From Eisenibacter elegans DSM 3317 (lineage in GTDB: Bacteria; Bacteroidota; Bacteroidia; Cytophagales; Microscillaceae): a DNA stretch of 58,394 nt. The stretch is taken from positions 1 to 58,394 of the forward strand of contig NZ_KE387154.1 of NCBI RefSeq assembly GCF_000430505.1, given 5' to 3'. This document shows positions 1 through 10,400 of this stretch, piece after piece. Below the pieces are notes generated by a model. That model was not told where the DNA came from. It ran no database searches and worked only from the letters and a program-made list of their open reading frames with translations. Each line of letters begins with the position of its first letter. Position 1 is the stretch's first letter. The position numbers were made by a program, and so were the translations under genes.

Positions 1-446
1 AGATAAGTATAAGGACCTGTGCCACCTGCTACTGTGGTGTTCAGCGTAGTGTTCTCTCCAGCACATATCGTTGCATTGGTCGGCGTGATGGTTACCGTCG
101 GTCGGGGGTTGACGGTGATGGTTACTGTCGCGGTACCAGTTACTGACGCATCATCGTCATCCGTAACGGTTACTTCAAAAATAGTGGTGGTAGTAAGGGC
201 CACCGTAGTAGGGTTGGCCACTGTAGCATCTACCAAACTGGCGGCAGGAGTCCAAGCATAGCTATAATTTCCAGAGCCTCCTGTAACACCCGTAACTTCG
301 AGTGTCGTTGTTTCATTGGCGCAAATGCTTGCATTAGGCGATGAGGCCGTAACCGTAAGCTGTGCATACGCATTATTACTCCAGGCTCCCCAAAGGAGTA
401 TCATTGCCCAGAAGTTTAGCCAAAAGGTTTGTTGCAGGTGTTTCAT
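1..446 (-). CDS. Secreted PKD/Ig-like repeat protein, 5' part only
   Basis: The reading frame opens at an ATG at 446 and runs off the left edge without a stop, giving at least 148 residues. The N-terminus is a clear signal peptide: lysine and histidine early, a hydrophobic WLNFWAMILLWGAW core, then an A-Y-A-Q cleavage region near residues 27-29. Two similar segments follow, each beginning with a 'SICANE' or 'TICAGE' style motif, then a G-Y-S-Y-A-W-T-like stretch and a TVTITVNP-type end. This is the pattern of PKD/Ig-like beta-sandwich repeats in Bacteroidota secreted proteins, many of which end in a T9SS sorting domain; that end is outside the window. It starts 16 bases after the lipoprotein gene stops and is probably the last visible member of that operon. 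Its role is unknown; adhesion or an extracellular sensor would be guesses. Confidence 0.75.
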   Translation of the reverse strand, partial: MKHLQQTFWLNFWAMILLWGAWSNNAYAQLTVTASSPNASICANETTTLEVTGVTGGSGNYSYAWTPAASLVDATVANPTTVALTTTTIFEVTVTDDDDASVTGTATVTITVNPRPTVTITPTNATICAGENTTLNTTVAGGTGPYTY

Positions 447-462
447 AGTGTGTTTAATGCCA

Positions 463-1698
463 TTATTTGACAATATTTCCATTGGCATCCGTTCTGATGA
501 CGGTCATCATTTGGTTATTTTCAAAGAAAATAGTTCCAATAATCAAAAAACCACCGTTTCGGGGTTCGATTCCTGCGCGCCCTTGGTCGTCTCTAGTTCC
601 GCCAAAGGTTTTGTCCCAGATGGGGTCTCCGGCAAAGTCCGTTTTGATTACCCATATATCTTGTCCACCTTGCCCTTTGCTTTCTGTATACCCTACAATC
701 AGAAACCCTCCATCTCGGGTAGGGGTTACGGAAAAGCCTTCGTCATTGGCCGTTCCGCCATAATTGCGCTGCCAGATGAGCTGCCCACCAAGGTCGACTT
801 TTAGCAGCCACACATCCCGTCCACCGGCGCTGTTGGTTTCTGTGCTTCCTACTATGATATAGCCATCAAACGTTTGCTTTACGTCTCGTGCGGTTTCGTT
901 GCCCGCCCCTCCATAAGTGAAATCCCATTTTAGGTTGAGCAGCGAGTCTGTCAAAACCAGTCTGGCATCAGAGTTAGTACCAAGGTTGGGAAATGTATCT
1001 CCACACCAGAGCACATCTCCGTTGTTGGTTTGTATAATACTTCCTACGTTATTGCTTACACCTGTGAAGCCATAAATACGTTCTCGTAGCACATTACCTT
1101 CTATATCCGTACGGACGGCATACATTTGTGTTTGATTGGTAACGGGAGCTATCGTCATTCCCAGCAACAAATATTGATTGTTGGGCGCAGGTACTATACT
1201 GAATCCACGCTCATTGCGTGAAGGTAACCCATAGGTGCGCGACCACTGTTCCTGCCCTTGAGCATTGGTACCAATGAGGTATAGCGAGGTGGTATCACGC
1301 TCATTGATAATATCTCCAAAAACCAAAAAACCTTGGTTATTGGGTAGGGGTGCTACCGAACGCCCCTCATAGCCCGACAGGTTTTCGTTCCACAAAGGAT
1401 TGCCATTGGCATCAAGGCGAATAATGACACTATTTTGGACATTGCGGTTTGCATCGATGACAGCCCGGGTGCTTGTTCCAACAAGGGTAAAAGAACCATC
1501 AGGGTTTTCGATGATGCTGAAAGCCCTGTCGTCCAGCGCGCCCCCTAGCAGTTTGATGAACACCCCTGAATCATCAGGGCGTACGTTTTGCAGTCGATTA
1601 CAACTCCCCAAGGCTAGCCCCAAGGCCAACAAGCCTATCAAGAGGCTGTTAGCGGCGGTATTGTTTTTTCTTTTTGGGCTTATATATGGGGTACACAT
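463..1698 (-). CDS. Lipoprotein with WxxxYGG-type beta-propeller-like repeats
   Basis: The frame is open from 1836, but the ATG at 1698 gives a lipoprotein signal peptide: a basic PKRKNN n-region, a LLIGLLALGLALG core and a lipobox ending at Cys33. The product is then 411 residues. The mature part holds several roughly 50-residue repeats of the form W-x3-YGG...DGGFLIVG, best preserved in the C-terminal half. Such repeats are common in exported Bacteroidota proteins annotated as delta-60-like or propeller-like. The start overlaps the 3' end of the upstream barrel gene by 50 bases in another frame, which suggests translational coupling. It lies in the run containing the STAND NTPase and is expected in the outer membrane or on the surface. 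Function is unknown; a ligand-binding surface protein is an inference from fold type and context. Confidence 0.8.
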   Translation of the reverse strand: MCTPYISPKRKNNTAANSLLIGLLALGLALGSCNRLQNVRPDDSGVFIKLLGGALDDRAFSIIENPDGSFTLVGTSTRAVIDANRNVQNSVIIRLDANGNPLWNENLSGYEGRSVAPLPNNQGFLVFGDIINERDTTSLYLIGTNAQGQEQWSRTYGLPSRNERGFSIVPAPNNQYLLLGMTIAPVTNQTQMYAVRTDIEGNVLRERIYGFTGVSNNVGSIIQTNNGDVLWCGDTFPNLGTNSDARLVLTDSLLNLKWDFTYGGAGNETARDVKQTFDGYIIVGSTETNSAGGRDVWLLKVDLGGQLIWQRNYGGTANDEGFSVTPTRDGGFLIVGYTESKGQGGQDIWVIKTDFAGDPIWDKTFGGTRDDQGRAGIEPRNGGFLIIGTIFFENNQMMTVIRTDANGNIVK

Positions 1699-2746
1699 AG
1701 CCCACAGCGAAGGTGAATGTACTGAGCGACAAATCATTATCCAGATAACCATAACGAAAAATAAGTTCATTGTTTTCATAACGTTGCTCGGAGCGCACGA
1801 TGTTCTGTAGGCCAAGGTCATAGCGAACATCCGCAAACAGACTCCCCAGCCCTCGTTTATACTCTAAGCCTATCCCTAAGGTGGCATAATAATATAGTTT
1901 TTTGCGTTGCTCACTGATATTGACCGGCAAGCCGGCTACTTGGCGCTGAATATCCTCATTGACAAAGTCATTGCGGCTAACCACAGCCAAGGCGCTAGCC
2001 AGATAGCTTATTGTAGGACCAGCATAGCCATAGAGCATAAAATTGCGCAGCCTGAAATTGTATTTATCCCCCAAATAGCCTTTGAGCAAGATAGGCAGCC
2101 GGAGATGATTTTGCCGCTCCTCAAAGGATACCGTTGCATAGCCAAAGAGCGTATTCTGGTACTGGTAACTTTGGTTGGTAAGCCCTAGCTCTGTGACCAG
2201 GCTCAGATACCGGTTGAGAGGCCGTTCGACGATTCCGCCGATATGAAAGCTGGATGCAGTGGTATAACGCGGCGGGTTGTTGCTATTGTCGAGGCTAAAG
2301 GTACGGATAAGGTTGACCACGCTGCGGCTTAGCCCCAGCCGCCCCCCCAATACCAGCTGAGGGCGAATATCATAGGTATTGTAGAGCGTTACAAACTCTT
2401 TGGCCTCATTGTTACGTACTTGATATTCAGGGTTGGCACGCAGCAGTTCCAACATACTTGCATCTGCTTTCTTGTCTTCGTCAAGATAGAGATACGACAG
2501 TGTTTGGATATAGTACGCCCGCACTTTTTGTTCGCGGGTAAATTTGTCCCCCTTAAAACAAGCCTCTAGTATGGCAGCTACCTCATTGATACGGCCTTCG
2601 GCATAAGCCTGCTCGGCCTTCTTGAGCACCAGCTCACAGTCTAGGTCGGCTTGGGCATAGGCGGCTGAGATTCCCCAAAGCAAATACAAGGCCCCTATAC
2701 AAAAAGCACGCAGCCAAGCGCTATTTACGTTATTTTTAATACTCAT
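1649..2746 (-). CDS. Outer-membrane beta-barrel protein with N-terminal helical (TPR-like) segment
   Basis: The ATG at 2746 overlaps the stop of the upstream NTPase gene by 11 bases and yields 365 residues beginning with a signal peptide (hydrophobic stretch ending A-A-Y-A-Q). Residues about 30-120 look alpha-helical, with a repeated A-E/K-A-Y pattern resembling two or three TPR units. From about residue 130 to the end, alternating hydrophobic and polar strands with many Tyr, Gly and Leu and an aromatic tail (AVGYVYPIYKPKKKKQYRR) indicate an outer-membrane barrel of the PorT/OMP_b-brl kind. The helical part would face the periplasm. The overlap with the STAND gene argues for co-translation and a shared role, possibly transmitting an outer-membrane event to the WD40 domain. 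The assignment is by strand pattern only. Confidence 0.8.
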   Translation of the reverse strand: MSIKNNVNSAWLRAFCIGALYLLWGISAAYAQADLDCELVLKKAEQAYAEGRINEVAAILEACFKGDKFTREQKVRAYYIQTLSYLYLDEDKKADASMLELLRANPEYQVRNNEAKEFVTLYNTYDIRPQLVLGGRLGLSRSVVNLIRTFSLDNSNNPPRYTTASSFHIGGIVERPLNRYLSLVTELGLTNQSYQYQNTLFGYATVSFEERQNHLRLPILLKGYLGDKYNFRLRNFMLYGYAGPTISYLASALAVVSRNDFVNEDIQRQVAGLPVNISEQRKKLYYYATLGIGLEYKRGLGSLFADVRYDLGLQNIVRSEQRYENNELIFRYGYLDNDLSLSTFTFAVGYVYPIYKPKKKKQYRR

Positions 2747-5700
2747 CACCTTGATGAGGCGGCTTGTCGGGGCAAGTGAGTTCATAGGGGATATCATCGG
2801 CGACATATCGCTGCCATTCATTATTGCTAAAGTTATGCGTAAGTTTAGAACACAGTTGGTCATTCATCAAATCGGGGTTGGTAGGCCACACACGCACGAG
2901 ATTGTCCTTACAACCGGCCAAGAGGCGCGAGCCATCTGCATTAAAAGCAATCGACCATACCCAGTCGTTGTGATCGCGCAAGACAATAGGTTGGTCATTG
3001 AGTTTTTGCATATTCCAAAGGCGGACGGTCTTGTCGAAGCTGGCGGTGGCTAGGCGGTTGCCATCGCGGCTAAACTCAATGTTGTTGATTCGGGCTCGGT
3101 GGCCTTCTAGTTTAATTTGAAGCTTTTGAGTAGACATATCCCAGATACGGACAAAGCCGTTGATATCTCCTGCCACCAAATAACGCCCATTGGGGCTGAT
3201 GCTGATGGCGTGGAGCTCGGCGTTGTTTTGGTAAAACTCTACCAACTCCGGGTTGGTCTTTTCTGTATTGATGGTGTAGATTTTTCCTGTTTCGGTACTG
3301 ATATAGGCTACTGCTCCATTGGGGCTGATAGCGATGGAGTTGATACGTTCGCTAAGTTGTTTAAGTTCGCGCATCTGCTGGAAATCCCAGAAGTAGAGTT
3401 TGTTGGTAGAGGTAGCGATGAGTAACGATTTGCTATTGGCACTAAACTTCATCGACCATACGCTGCCCGAAAAGTTTTTGATTTCACGATTGACTACCGT
3501 CGGGCTTTGGGTAGAAAAGAGTTGGATGCGGTCTGCATCGCCACCTACGGCCACCCACTGGTTGTCGGAGCTGATGGCTAGCGCACGATTGACATAGTTG
3601 TTGACCGCCATCACGGTAGGGGTGTTGAAGTTTTGCGAATCCCAGCGCAAAATCTTGCCATCACTACCCGCAGAATAGAGGTATCGGTTGTCATAGCCGG
3701 TTTCGATGCTACGTACGGCATCGGTATGTCCGGAGAGGTTGTTGTAAGACCCGTCGTTGAGCTGTTTGATGGCATAATACAAGCCATCAAAGATATCGGG
3801 GTGATACTTCATCCCGCCGTTATTGCTATTGAACGAGTAGGCTTGCTGAGCATTGAGGGCCTTTACGCGATTGTCAGTCATTTGTAAGGACTTGACCGCC
3901 ATCGATTGTGCAATAGACAAGAGTCGCAGCCGATAGGCTTCGTCTGTGGCCTCAATTGCTTTTTGGGCGTTTTCTTCCGCTTTTTGGCGCTGTTGTTCGG
4001 CGCGTTGGCGCTCGCGGTCAGCTTTTTTACGTTCTAACTCTGCTGTTTCTTTTTGGAGCAAGGCTTCATTGGCACTAGCCTCGGCAAGTTTGCGTTGTTG
4101 TTCGGCTTCTTCTGCCTTTTGGGTCGCTTTAAGGCGCTGTGTGTTGGCTATGATGGCGCTATTTTCTGCTTTGATAGAAAGCAGTTGGGCTTCTCTGGCG
4201 CTGCGTTCGGCTTTTAGACGCAGCTCGTTGGCTTCGATTTCTCCTTTTTTGGCTTTTTCGGCAAAGCCTTTGGCTTCTACGGCGCTTCGTTGGGAGTTGA
4301 CCATCTGCACAAGCGCAAATACCAAGAACCCTATCGACACAACCGTTGCTGTTCCTAAGAAGAGTGCCGTTACACGGGCACGCCGGAGCGCCTGTTGTTG
4401 GGCTTCGTCCTTGATGCGTTGTTCTTCTTCGTATTCGTCTCGGCTTTGGTTCAAAAACACCATGGCCTGCTCGAAACCCGGCGCATAGCGCTCCGCCCAA
4501 GCCACTGAGGGCTGGTTTTTGTCGCGCCAAGCGAGGGCTAGCTGCAAATCAGGTGGCCGCCAAAGGCCTGCCATACCTATCTGAAAAGCCTCTGCTGCAT
4601 CCGAAAGGCGCTTATACATTTCGATAGACTCGTTCTCCTCATCAATCCAAGTTTTGAGTCTTCCCCAGATACGCATCAAGCTCTCGTGTGAGAGGTCTAT
4701 CACGGTATCAGGCGTGAGATGTTGGTCGGGCGGCGGCATCAGCAGCGAGCGCCCCGTACGGCGAAATACTTCTATGATTGGCAACAACGCCTCTATATCG
4801 ACTGCGGTGATTTTAGAAATATCGGCCACACTAGTAGGCAGTCGGGTCGCAAAAGTACCAAAGCCTTCGCTATTTTTTTCGGTAATGGTTTTGAAGAGCC
4901 TTTCACAAATAATTTTCTGAGGCTCTGCCAGCTCATCATAGGCTTCGTTGGCGTGTAATGAGAGCGCTTCGCTCATGGTACCAATGGCCTCATAGTGTGC
5001 GATGTCCAGAGGTTCGTCTGGCTTGCGGTGGCGCTGCCAGTAGCTCCAAGTACGCATCAGGGCGTGTTGAAGGATAGGCAGCTGGTCGGGGCTGTCGCCA
5101 AGGTCATTGAGCAATTGCGTAACTAGACGTGGGGCTATCTGCCCTCCGGCGACCTTGATAGGGCCTGTGATGGCAAACTGTTTCTGATTCCGGGTCATCT
5201 GCGGAATCATATAGTAACTCCGGTTGATGGCCTCTGTCAGCTCGGTATAGTGCGCACAATCCCCCACAAAATCTGAGCGCATCGTAATGGCCACATAGAT
5301 GGGCAAGTCGGCAGCCTGGATTGACTCCATCAGGAGATTGACAAATGCCAGAGATTCGTTCTGAACATCGTGGGCTTCGATTTCGCTCTTACGAAACCGG
5401 AAAAGCTCCTCAAACTGGTCTACAAGAATAAGAGTATTACGATTTTTGAAAGCTGGGTTTTTCCGTATTACCTCTACCAATCCTCTTGAGCTACTGCGCA
5501 ACATAGAGTTGACAATGATACGTTGAATGTGTTTGTCTTCTTTGGAGAGAGCGCGGTATTCGTCGTCATTTTCGAGTAGGGCTTCGCAAAGGTTTTTGAT
5601 AGGCCCGCCTCCGGGGCGTGTAACGATAATGTTCCAAGCCGAAAAGGGGGTATTGGGCATAAACCCTCCGTGGAGTACCGGAATGACTCCACAGTAAATA

Positions 5701-5921
5701 AACGAAGATTTGCCGCTACCCGAAGGGCCCACAACTGCCACAAAGCGCTGCTCGGCCAACTTGTGTAAGACCTCTTCTGTTTGGCCTTCGCGCCCAAAAA
5801 ACAGAAAGCTCTCCTCAATCCGAAATGGGCGCAGCCCTGGGAATGGGTTAAAGAAAAAATCAACCGTGGATGAATTTGGGTCTTCTTCGTGCAGCTTAGG
5901 AGTAGTCATAGGGGCTTTCAT
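2736..5921 (-). CDS. nSTAND1-type NTPase with transmembrane segment, coiled coil and seven WD40 blades
   Basis: The product is 1061 residues from the ATG at 5921; a TTG three bases earlier is less likely. The N-terminus carries the nSTAND1 signature GLRPF...FFGRE (about 29-45), a Walker A motif GPSGSGKS (65-72) and a Walker B stretch ending VDQFEEL (about 165-172). A helical STAND region follows to about residue 500. A hydrophobic segment at about 515-540 looks like one transmembrane helix. Residues about 545-690 form a long Ala/Glu/Lys/Gln-rich coiled coil, and about 725-1045 contain seven WD40 blades with GH...W-D ends. STAND proteins are signal-triggered switches that oligomerise and drive an effector. 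With the NTPase in the cytoplasm, one TM helix would put the WD40 sensor in the periplasm (inference). It is packed between the TIR-like gene (6-base gap) and the barrel gene (11-base overlap). Confidence 0.93.
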   Translation of the reverse strand: MKAPMTTPKLHEEDPNSSTVDFFFNPFPGLRPFRIEESFLFFGREGQTEEVLHKLAEQRFVAVVGPSGSGKSSFIYCGVIPVLHGGFMPNTPFSAWNIIVTRPGGGPIKNLCEALLENDDEYRALSKEDKHIQRIIVNSMLRSSSRGLVEVIRKNPAFKNRNTLILVDQFEELFRFRKSEIEAHDVQNESLAFVNLLMESIQAADLPIYVAITMRSDFVGDCAHYTELTEAINRSYYMIPQMTRNQKQFAITGPIKVAGGQIAPRLVTQLLNDLGDSPDQLPILQHALMRTWSYWQRHRKPDEPLDIAHYEAIGTMSEALSLHANEAYDELAEPQKIICERLFKTITEKNSEGFGTFATRLPTSVADISKITAVDIEALLPIIEVFRRTGRSLLMPPPDQHLTPDTVIDLSHESLMRIWGRLKTWIDEENESIEMYKRLSDAAEAFQIGMAGLWRPPDLQLALAWRDKNQPSVAWAERYAPGFEQAMVFLNQSRDEYEEEQRIKDEAQQQALRRARVTALFLGTATVVSIGFLVFALVQMVNSQRSAVEAKGFAEKAKKGEIEANELRLKAERSAREAQLLSIKAENSAIIANTQRLKATQKAEEAEQQRKLAEASANEALLQKETAELERKKADRERQRAEQQRQKAEENAQKAIEATDEAYRLRLLSIAQSMAVKSLQMTDNRVKALNAQQAYSFNSNNGGMKYHPDIFDGLYYAIKQLNDGSYNNLSGHTDAVRSIETGYDNRYLYSAGSDGKILRWDSQNFNTPTVMAVNNYVNRALAISSDNQWVAVGGDADRIQLFSTQSPTVVNREIKNFSGSVWSMKFSANSKSLLIATSTNKLYFWDFQQMRELKQLSERINSIAISPNGAVAYISTETGKIYTINTEKTNPELVEFYQNNAELHAISISPNGRYLVAGDINGFVRIWDMSTQKLQIKLEGHRARINNIEFSRDGNRLATASFDKTVRLWNMQKLNDQPIVLRDHNDWVWSIAFNADGSRLLAGCKDNLVRVWPTNPDLMNDQLCSKLTHNFSNNEWQRYVADDIPYELTCPDKPPHQGDEY

Positions 5922-5927
5922 CAAAGG

Positions 5928-7436
5928 TTAGGAGAGAGGGTCATTGGCACTATATACTGATACCAAGGGCAAAAGTTGTACTATTTCTGCCACTAGGCCT
6001 TGGGGCTGACTTTCGTCGTGGGTACGTATTTCGACTCCTTGTACAAGCTGTTTTTTCTGTTGCCACGCCTGCTCTTGCCCCGTACTGAGGCAGTATTTAT
6101 AACGCAGCGGGGTTTCTCTCCCAAGCCCTGGCAGCTTGAGCAAGTCCAAGAGCTTGGCTTCTACCCAGTATTTGTCGGCTTGGCAGGCCATCAAAATCAC
6201 CACATCGCAATCCAACAAGCTTTGTAGGTGATGTTGCCGGTTTTGGAACACATCCTCTGTTCGGATAGTTTCGATGACTTCAAAGGCGCTTTGCTGTCGC
6301 AGCGCCTCTAGGTAAGTCTGCGCCAACTCTTGGTCTGACTGTTCGTGAATCAAGTACACACTCATCGCAGCTTGTTGTGTGATGAGGTTGGGCGCTTGAG
6401 GGGCTACCTGTAGGGTTCGGATACCGGCCTTGATGAGCACCTTGAATTCTTCTAAGGAGCCTTGCATCAGTTCGGTTTTCTGAATGTCTTTGAGTTCGTG
6501 TTTGAGCGTTTCCAAAAAGAAACGTTGTTTTTCTTCGGCCTGTTCAAGGTTGGGCGTAATCCAGATATGGCGTGGCAGGTCGGGAGCGTCGGCTGTATGT
6601 TCGTGAATGATTTGATGTTGTAAGGCGGCGATTGATTGGTTGCCGTGCCTGAGGAGGCTGCCATACTGCGCGCCAAACATCTGTACCACCAAGTCGGCCT
6701 CTTCTAGCGCATCGCGGGTGATGGCTTCGGCTAGGCCTTTGTGTTCGGGGACAACAAACTCCGGCAAAATCCGATAGCCGTAGTTGTGTAGTTCGCGTCG
6801 GATGATATTGCGGTAAATCTCTACGTCGGGAGTAGCCTCTGCAATAAAAACCGTCAGCGGTCGCTCATTACCCTCTACGGGAGCGTACATCCCTTGGTCT
6901 GTCAGGGCTGTATACAGGTCATAGACCAAGTCGATGAGCTGCGTCCAGTGGAGGTGATCACGCCGGATACTCAGCAACAAGTCCTGTACGGAGCGGTTGT
7001 TGATATCCAAATAAAACAAGTCATAAGTAGGGTAAGCTCCCAAGGCCATCGGGTCATCCGTATCCGATATGGGTTCTTTTAAGATTTTGAATACGGGGAC
7101 TTCGGCGGCGCGTTGGTCGAGATGTGTCAACAGCGGCGCGAAGGTCTGTTCGTGTGCATAAGCCTTAGACAACACACACAAAAACAGCTCACACTCTTCC
7201 CAAGCAGCCACCGAATCGCGGCTGTTATCTACCAAAACCAAGGATATCGGTTTAGCTAGCATTTGTTCCAAAATACGCTCTATTAGTGTAGCAGCAAAGG
7301 TTACCCAGCCCATTCCTGTAAAAGTATCTACCAGAGAACTTTCGGAGGCATTGGCACTTGCATTGGCCGTTGGGGAGGGCAGGGTATTGTCTGACCAATG
7401 ATAATGGACACCTATTTTCAGGCTTTTATGGTACAT
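5928..7436 (-). CDS. Soluble protein with three TIR/DUF4062-like segments
   Basis: The product has 502 residues, no signal peptide and no membrane helix. Three regions share a Rossmann-like alternation of beta-strand and helix. Segment 1 (about 45-175) includes a SLVLVDN strand and the stretch ECELFLCVLSKAY. Segment 2 (about 190-320) begins LTVFIAEATPDVE and includes EEADLVVQMFGAQYG, the arrangement seen in TIR-like and DUF4062 proteins. Segment 3 (about 350-490) begins MSVYLIHEQSD and has DCDVVILMACQADKYWVEAK, where the Glu after Trp could be the TIR catalytic acid. TIR domains act as NAD-cleaving effectors or adaptors; which applies here cannot be read from sequence. The gene sits 6 bases from both neighbours, directly before the STAND NTPase, the usual position for an effector or adaptor partner. 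Segment 1 is the most diverged. Confidence 0.72.
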   Translation of the reverse strand: MYHKSLKIGVHYHWSDNTLPSPTANASANASESSLVDTFTGMGWVTFAATLIERILEQMLAKPISLVLVDNSRDSVAAWEECELFLCVLSKAYAHEQTFAPLLTHLDQRAAEVPVFKILKEPISDTDDPMALGAYPTYDLFYLDINNRSVQDLLLSIRRDHLHWTQLIDLVYDLYTALTDQGMYAPVEGNERPLTVFIAEATPDVEIYRNIIRRELHNYGYRILPEFVVPEHKGLAEAITRDALEEADLVVQMFGAQYGSLLRHGNQSIAALQHQIIHEHTADAPDLPRHIWITPNLEQAEEKQRFFLETLKHELKDIQKTELMQGSLEEFKVLIKAGIRTLQVAPQAPNLITQQAAMSVYLIHEQSDQELAQTYLEALRQQSAFEVIETIRTEDVFQNRQHHLQSLLDCDVVILMACQADKYWVEAKLLDLLKLPGLGRETPLRYKYCLSTGQEQAWQQKKQLVQGVEIRTHDESQPQGLVAEIVQLLPLVSVYSANDPLS

Positions 7437-7442
7437 ATAGCG

Positions 7443-10400
7443 CTAGGCAGTGTGGTAGGTTTGGTTAGTGTTGATTTGCTGGAGAGTATTATGGAGAAAT
7501 GTTTTGAGGAAGCTAGGGTATTTGAGCAGCAGGTCAAAAAAGCGGGCGCTATCTATTTCATAATAAACGGCTTCGGCGGCCACAAGGCCGTCAATAAAGT
7601 CTTCTCCGGGCACTGACCAGAAAATTTCTCCAAAAAAAGCGCCAGCTTCTACCGATTTAACAATCTCGTCTTCGTGATAAAAGTCTATCACGCCTTTGGC
7701 CATCAGGTATATTGTAGGTGCGGTATCTGTTACGTCAATCAGGACTTTTTTGCCGACGCCCATCGTTTTTTTATGCACGAAGTCTGCCATTTCGGAGATA
7801 ATATCCAGCGGAGCGTTGGCTAGCGGTTGTGTTTGTGCCAAGAAGCGCACAAGGTTCACCCTACTGTCGGGCAATGGCGGTATGTTTCCGAGGCTTTCTC
7901 GTATGTTGTTGGGTAGGTTAAGCGCCATCTCTCCCATTGGTTTTGCCTTGTGGGCATTTTGTTCCAACGACTGCAACAGCTGTTGGGCCGAGGGGGGGAT
8001 CCGGTGTTTGATTTGGCGCAGTCTTTCGCGTGAGCGCTCATACAAGACGCGGAGCGCTGTTTCTTGTAACAAAACATCTGGGTGGAAGACCGTCGCCACC
8101 AAAATATCTTCGTCAAAAGGGGCTTCTTCTTGGACAAGTGCCAAGATAGCCACTGCCCTTGTCCAGCGGTTGGTATACCGAAAATCCCTGATAATCAGCG
8201 ACTCTAATACTTTATACACCGCTGCCTTGCGCTCTCTTGGGAAATAATTGCGCAGCTTGCGTATCCGCTCTTGGATGCTGATATCTTCGAGGATAGGGAA
8301 GAGTATTTGCTTTACTTTTTCCTCCACAAACAAGTTCATCAACTCTAAGGCCAGTGTCCGTCCTTCCTCGTCGCCTATTTCAAAAGAATCGCGGACGAGC
8401 TGTATGGTGGTACTCTCATAGATGAGTGACAACAAGCGGAAGATGTGCGTGAAGTTGTATTCTATTTCGCGCTTGAGTGCCTCCCGCACTTCTTGGTACT
8501 GTTCTGTTTTTTCGATTTCGTGTAGTGCTACCAAATCCCAAAACGCGTCGCCTATTTCGGCTTCTAGGTAATAATAGACCACGTTGAGATATTGGGGAGG
8601 AATCTCTATATTACAATAGCTGAATACGAGCAGAATCTGCTTGGTTACCTCTGGGTGTGGGTGTTGTATCTTGCGCCAGAGCAACTCTATGGTATCCGGC
8701 GAGTTGATTTGGCCATAGATATGAATAATTCGGGTGAGAATTTCGGGGTTGTTGATAGATTTGCTGAAGTAGGGCTCCAATATCGGAATGGCAGCGTTGT
8801 GTAAATCTATAAAAGCAGCCGAAGCCGCAGGAGCATAGACAGGAAAGGCGAGTTGCTCGGCCAACAGCTCCCAGGTTTCGCGTATTTGCTCGATGCGGGC
8901 TATATGGATAGCTACCAATCGAACTTCTGGAATCAAGTCTTTCAGCAAACTGATTAACAACTGCTTACCCTCTTGTTGTTTGAGAAATGGGCGCAGGGCC
9001 ATGGCCGCCCTAATACGGTTTTGGCTGTATTCTGAGCGTGCCAAGCGCTGTATTTCCGGCCAATCTTGAGGCAATTGGGAGGCTGATTTGGCATCGGGCT
9101 TGCCCCTGCTCAAGAAACATAAGTAGGATTTATCAATTTCGTACCGGACATGTTTTTCGATTTTGGCCAGCGAGTGACCTTCCAAATCCAGCATCAGCTG
9201 TTCGTAGCGCCTTAGGTCTGTATGTTTGGCTACCCTCAGCAAGAAGAGCAGCTGGTCTGCTTTGGTGGGGTCATTATTGCTTTGGGTGCGTGCCTCTTCC
9301 AGAAAATGAGCCAATATCTGCCGAGAGTCGTCATCGGCCTGAGATAAGCTGACTCCTTTGCGGTTTTCGGCCTGTGCCAAAGTATTTTGAAGGGTTTCGC
9401 GGTAGTGTCGGTGTAAAAACTGGATATTCACCAACCAAAGCAATATCAAGAAAAACAAGACCCCTAAAAACCAGAGCAAGTTGGTGAAGTGTAGGTAGTC
9501 AATAGCCAACAAGATTCCCCCACCCAACAAGCCCGCAAAGGCCTTCACATTGCCTTCTAGGCGTGTGGTTACACGCAACCGCACCTTAGAGTCGATGGGA
9601 AAGGTATACATCTTGAAGGTGGGTTCGTCAAAGGCATCGCGCAAGCTATTGAAAAACAACTGACAAAGCGCAACCGACAAAAAGACCAGCAACAAATTGC
9701 CTGCCGTAGGAAACACATTGTTAATCACTCCGGTAAGCAAGGATAGCAACACAAACAGCAAGGCCAACAAAGGGTTGATAAGCATCACTACCCGGATACC
9801 ATACATCTCTACCAGCCTATCGGCCACAAAGGTTTGGGTCAATACAGCAAAGATGACTGTAAGGCCACCGAACAAGCCCAAGAATGCCGTCAGCTGGCTC
9901 TCATTGGGGTAGAAGTTGCTGGTTGTCGTCAAGAAGACATAGTTGAGAAAGACCGCCGCGATGCTGGCCACGATGACAAACAACACCATCCAGCGGATGT
10001 ATGTATCGGCAAACATTGTCCACATAGGGTAGCGTATTTTTTGCCGCTGCTTGGGCTGTTGTTGTTGAAAAAACACAGAGCCTCGCGCTTGATAGGTAAT
10101 GTAGGTTACGATGAATACCGTAATGAAGGCACCTATGGCGCTAATCCAGAGGAAGTCTATTGTTTTGACAAAGCGAGATAACAGCGGAATAGCAAAAAAA
10201 GCAAACAAGGTTGCAAAGCCCTTGCCCAAGTCTATACCACCTACGGTACGGCGTTGTTGTTGGATGGTAAAGATTCGGCCAAAAAGCCCCCAAAAAATCA
10301 ATAGCATGATGTTGTTGAAGGGCAACATCAGCGAAAAAGTACTGAATATTAGTACTTTGCGACTGATAACCGGCAACATTCCCAAGGAATACTCTAAACG

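Noticed and set aside
3946-4488. 180-codon plus-strand frame rich in Ala/Ser/Arg/Cys
   Set aside because: It mirrors the coiled-coil coding region of the STAND gene and has the codon pattern of a complementary shadow.
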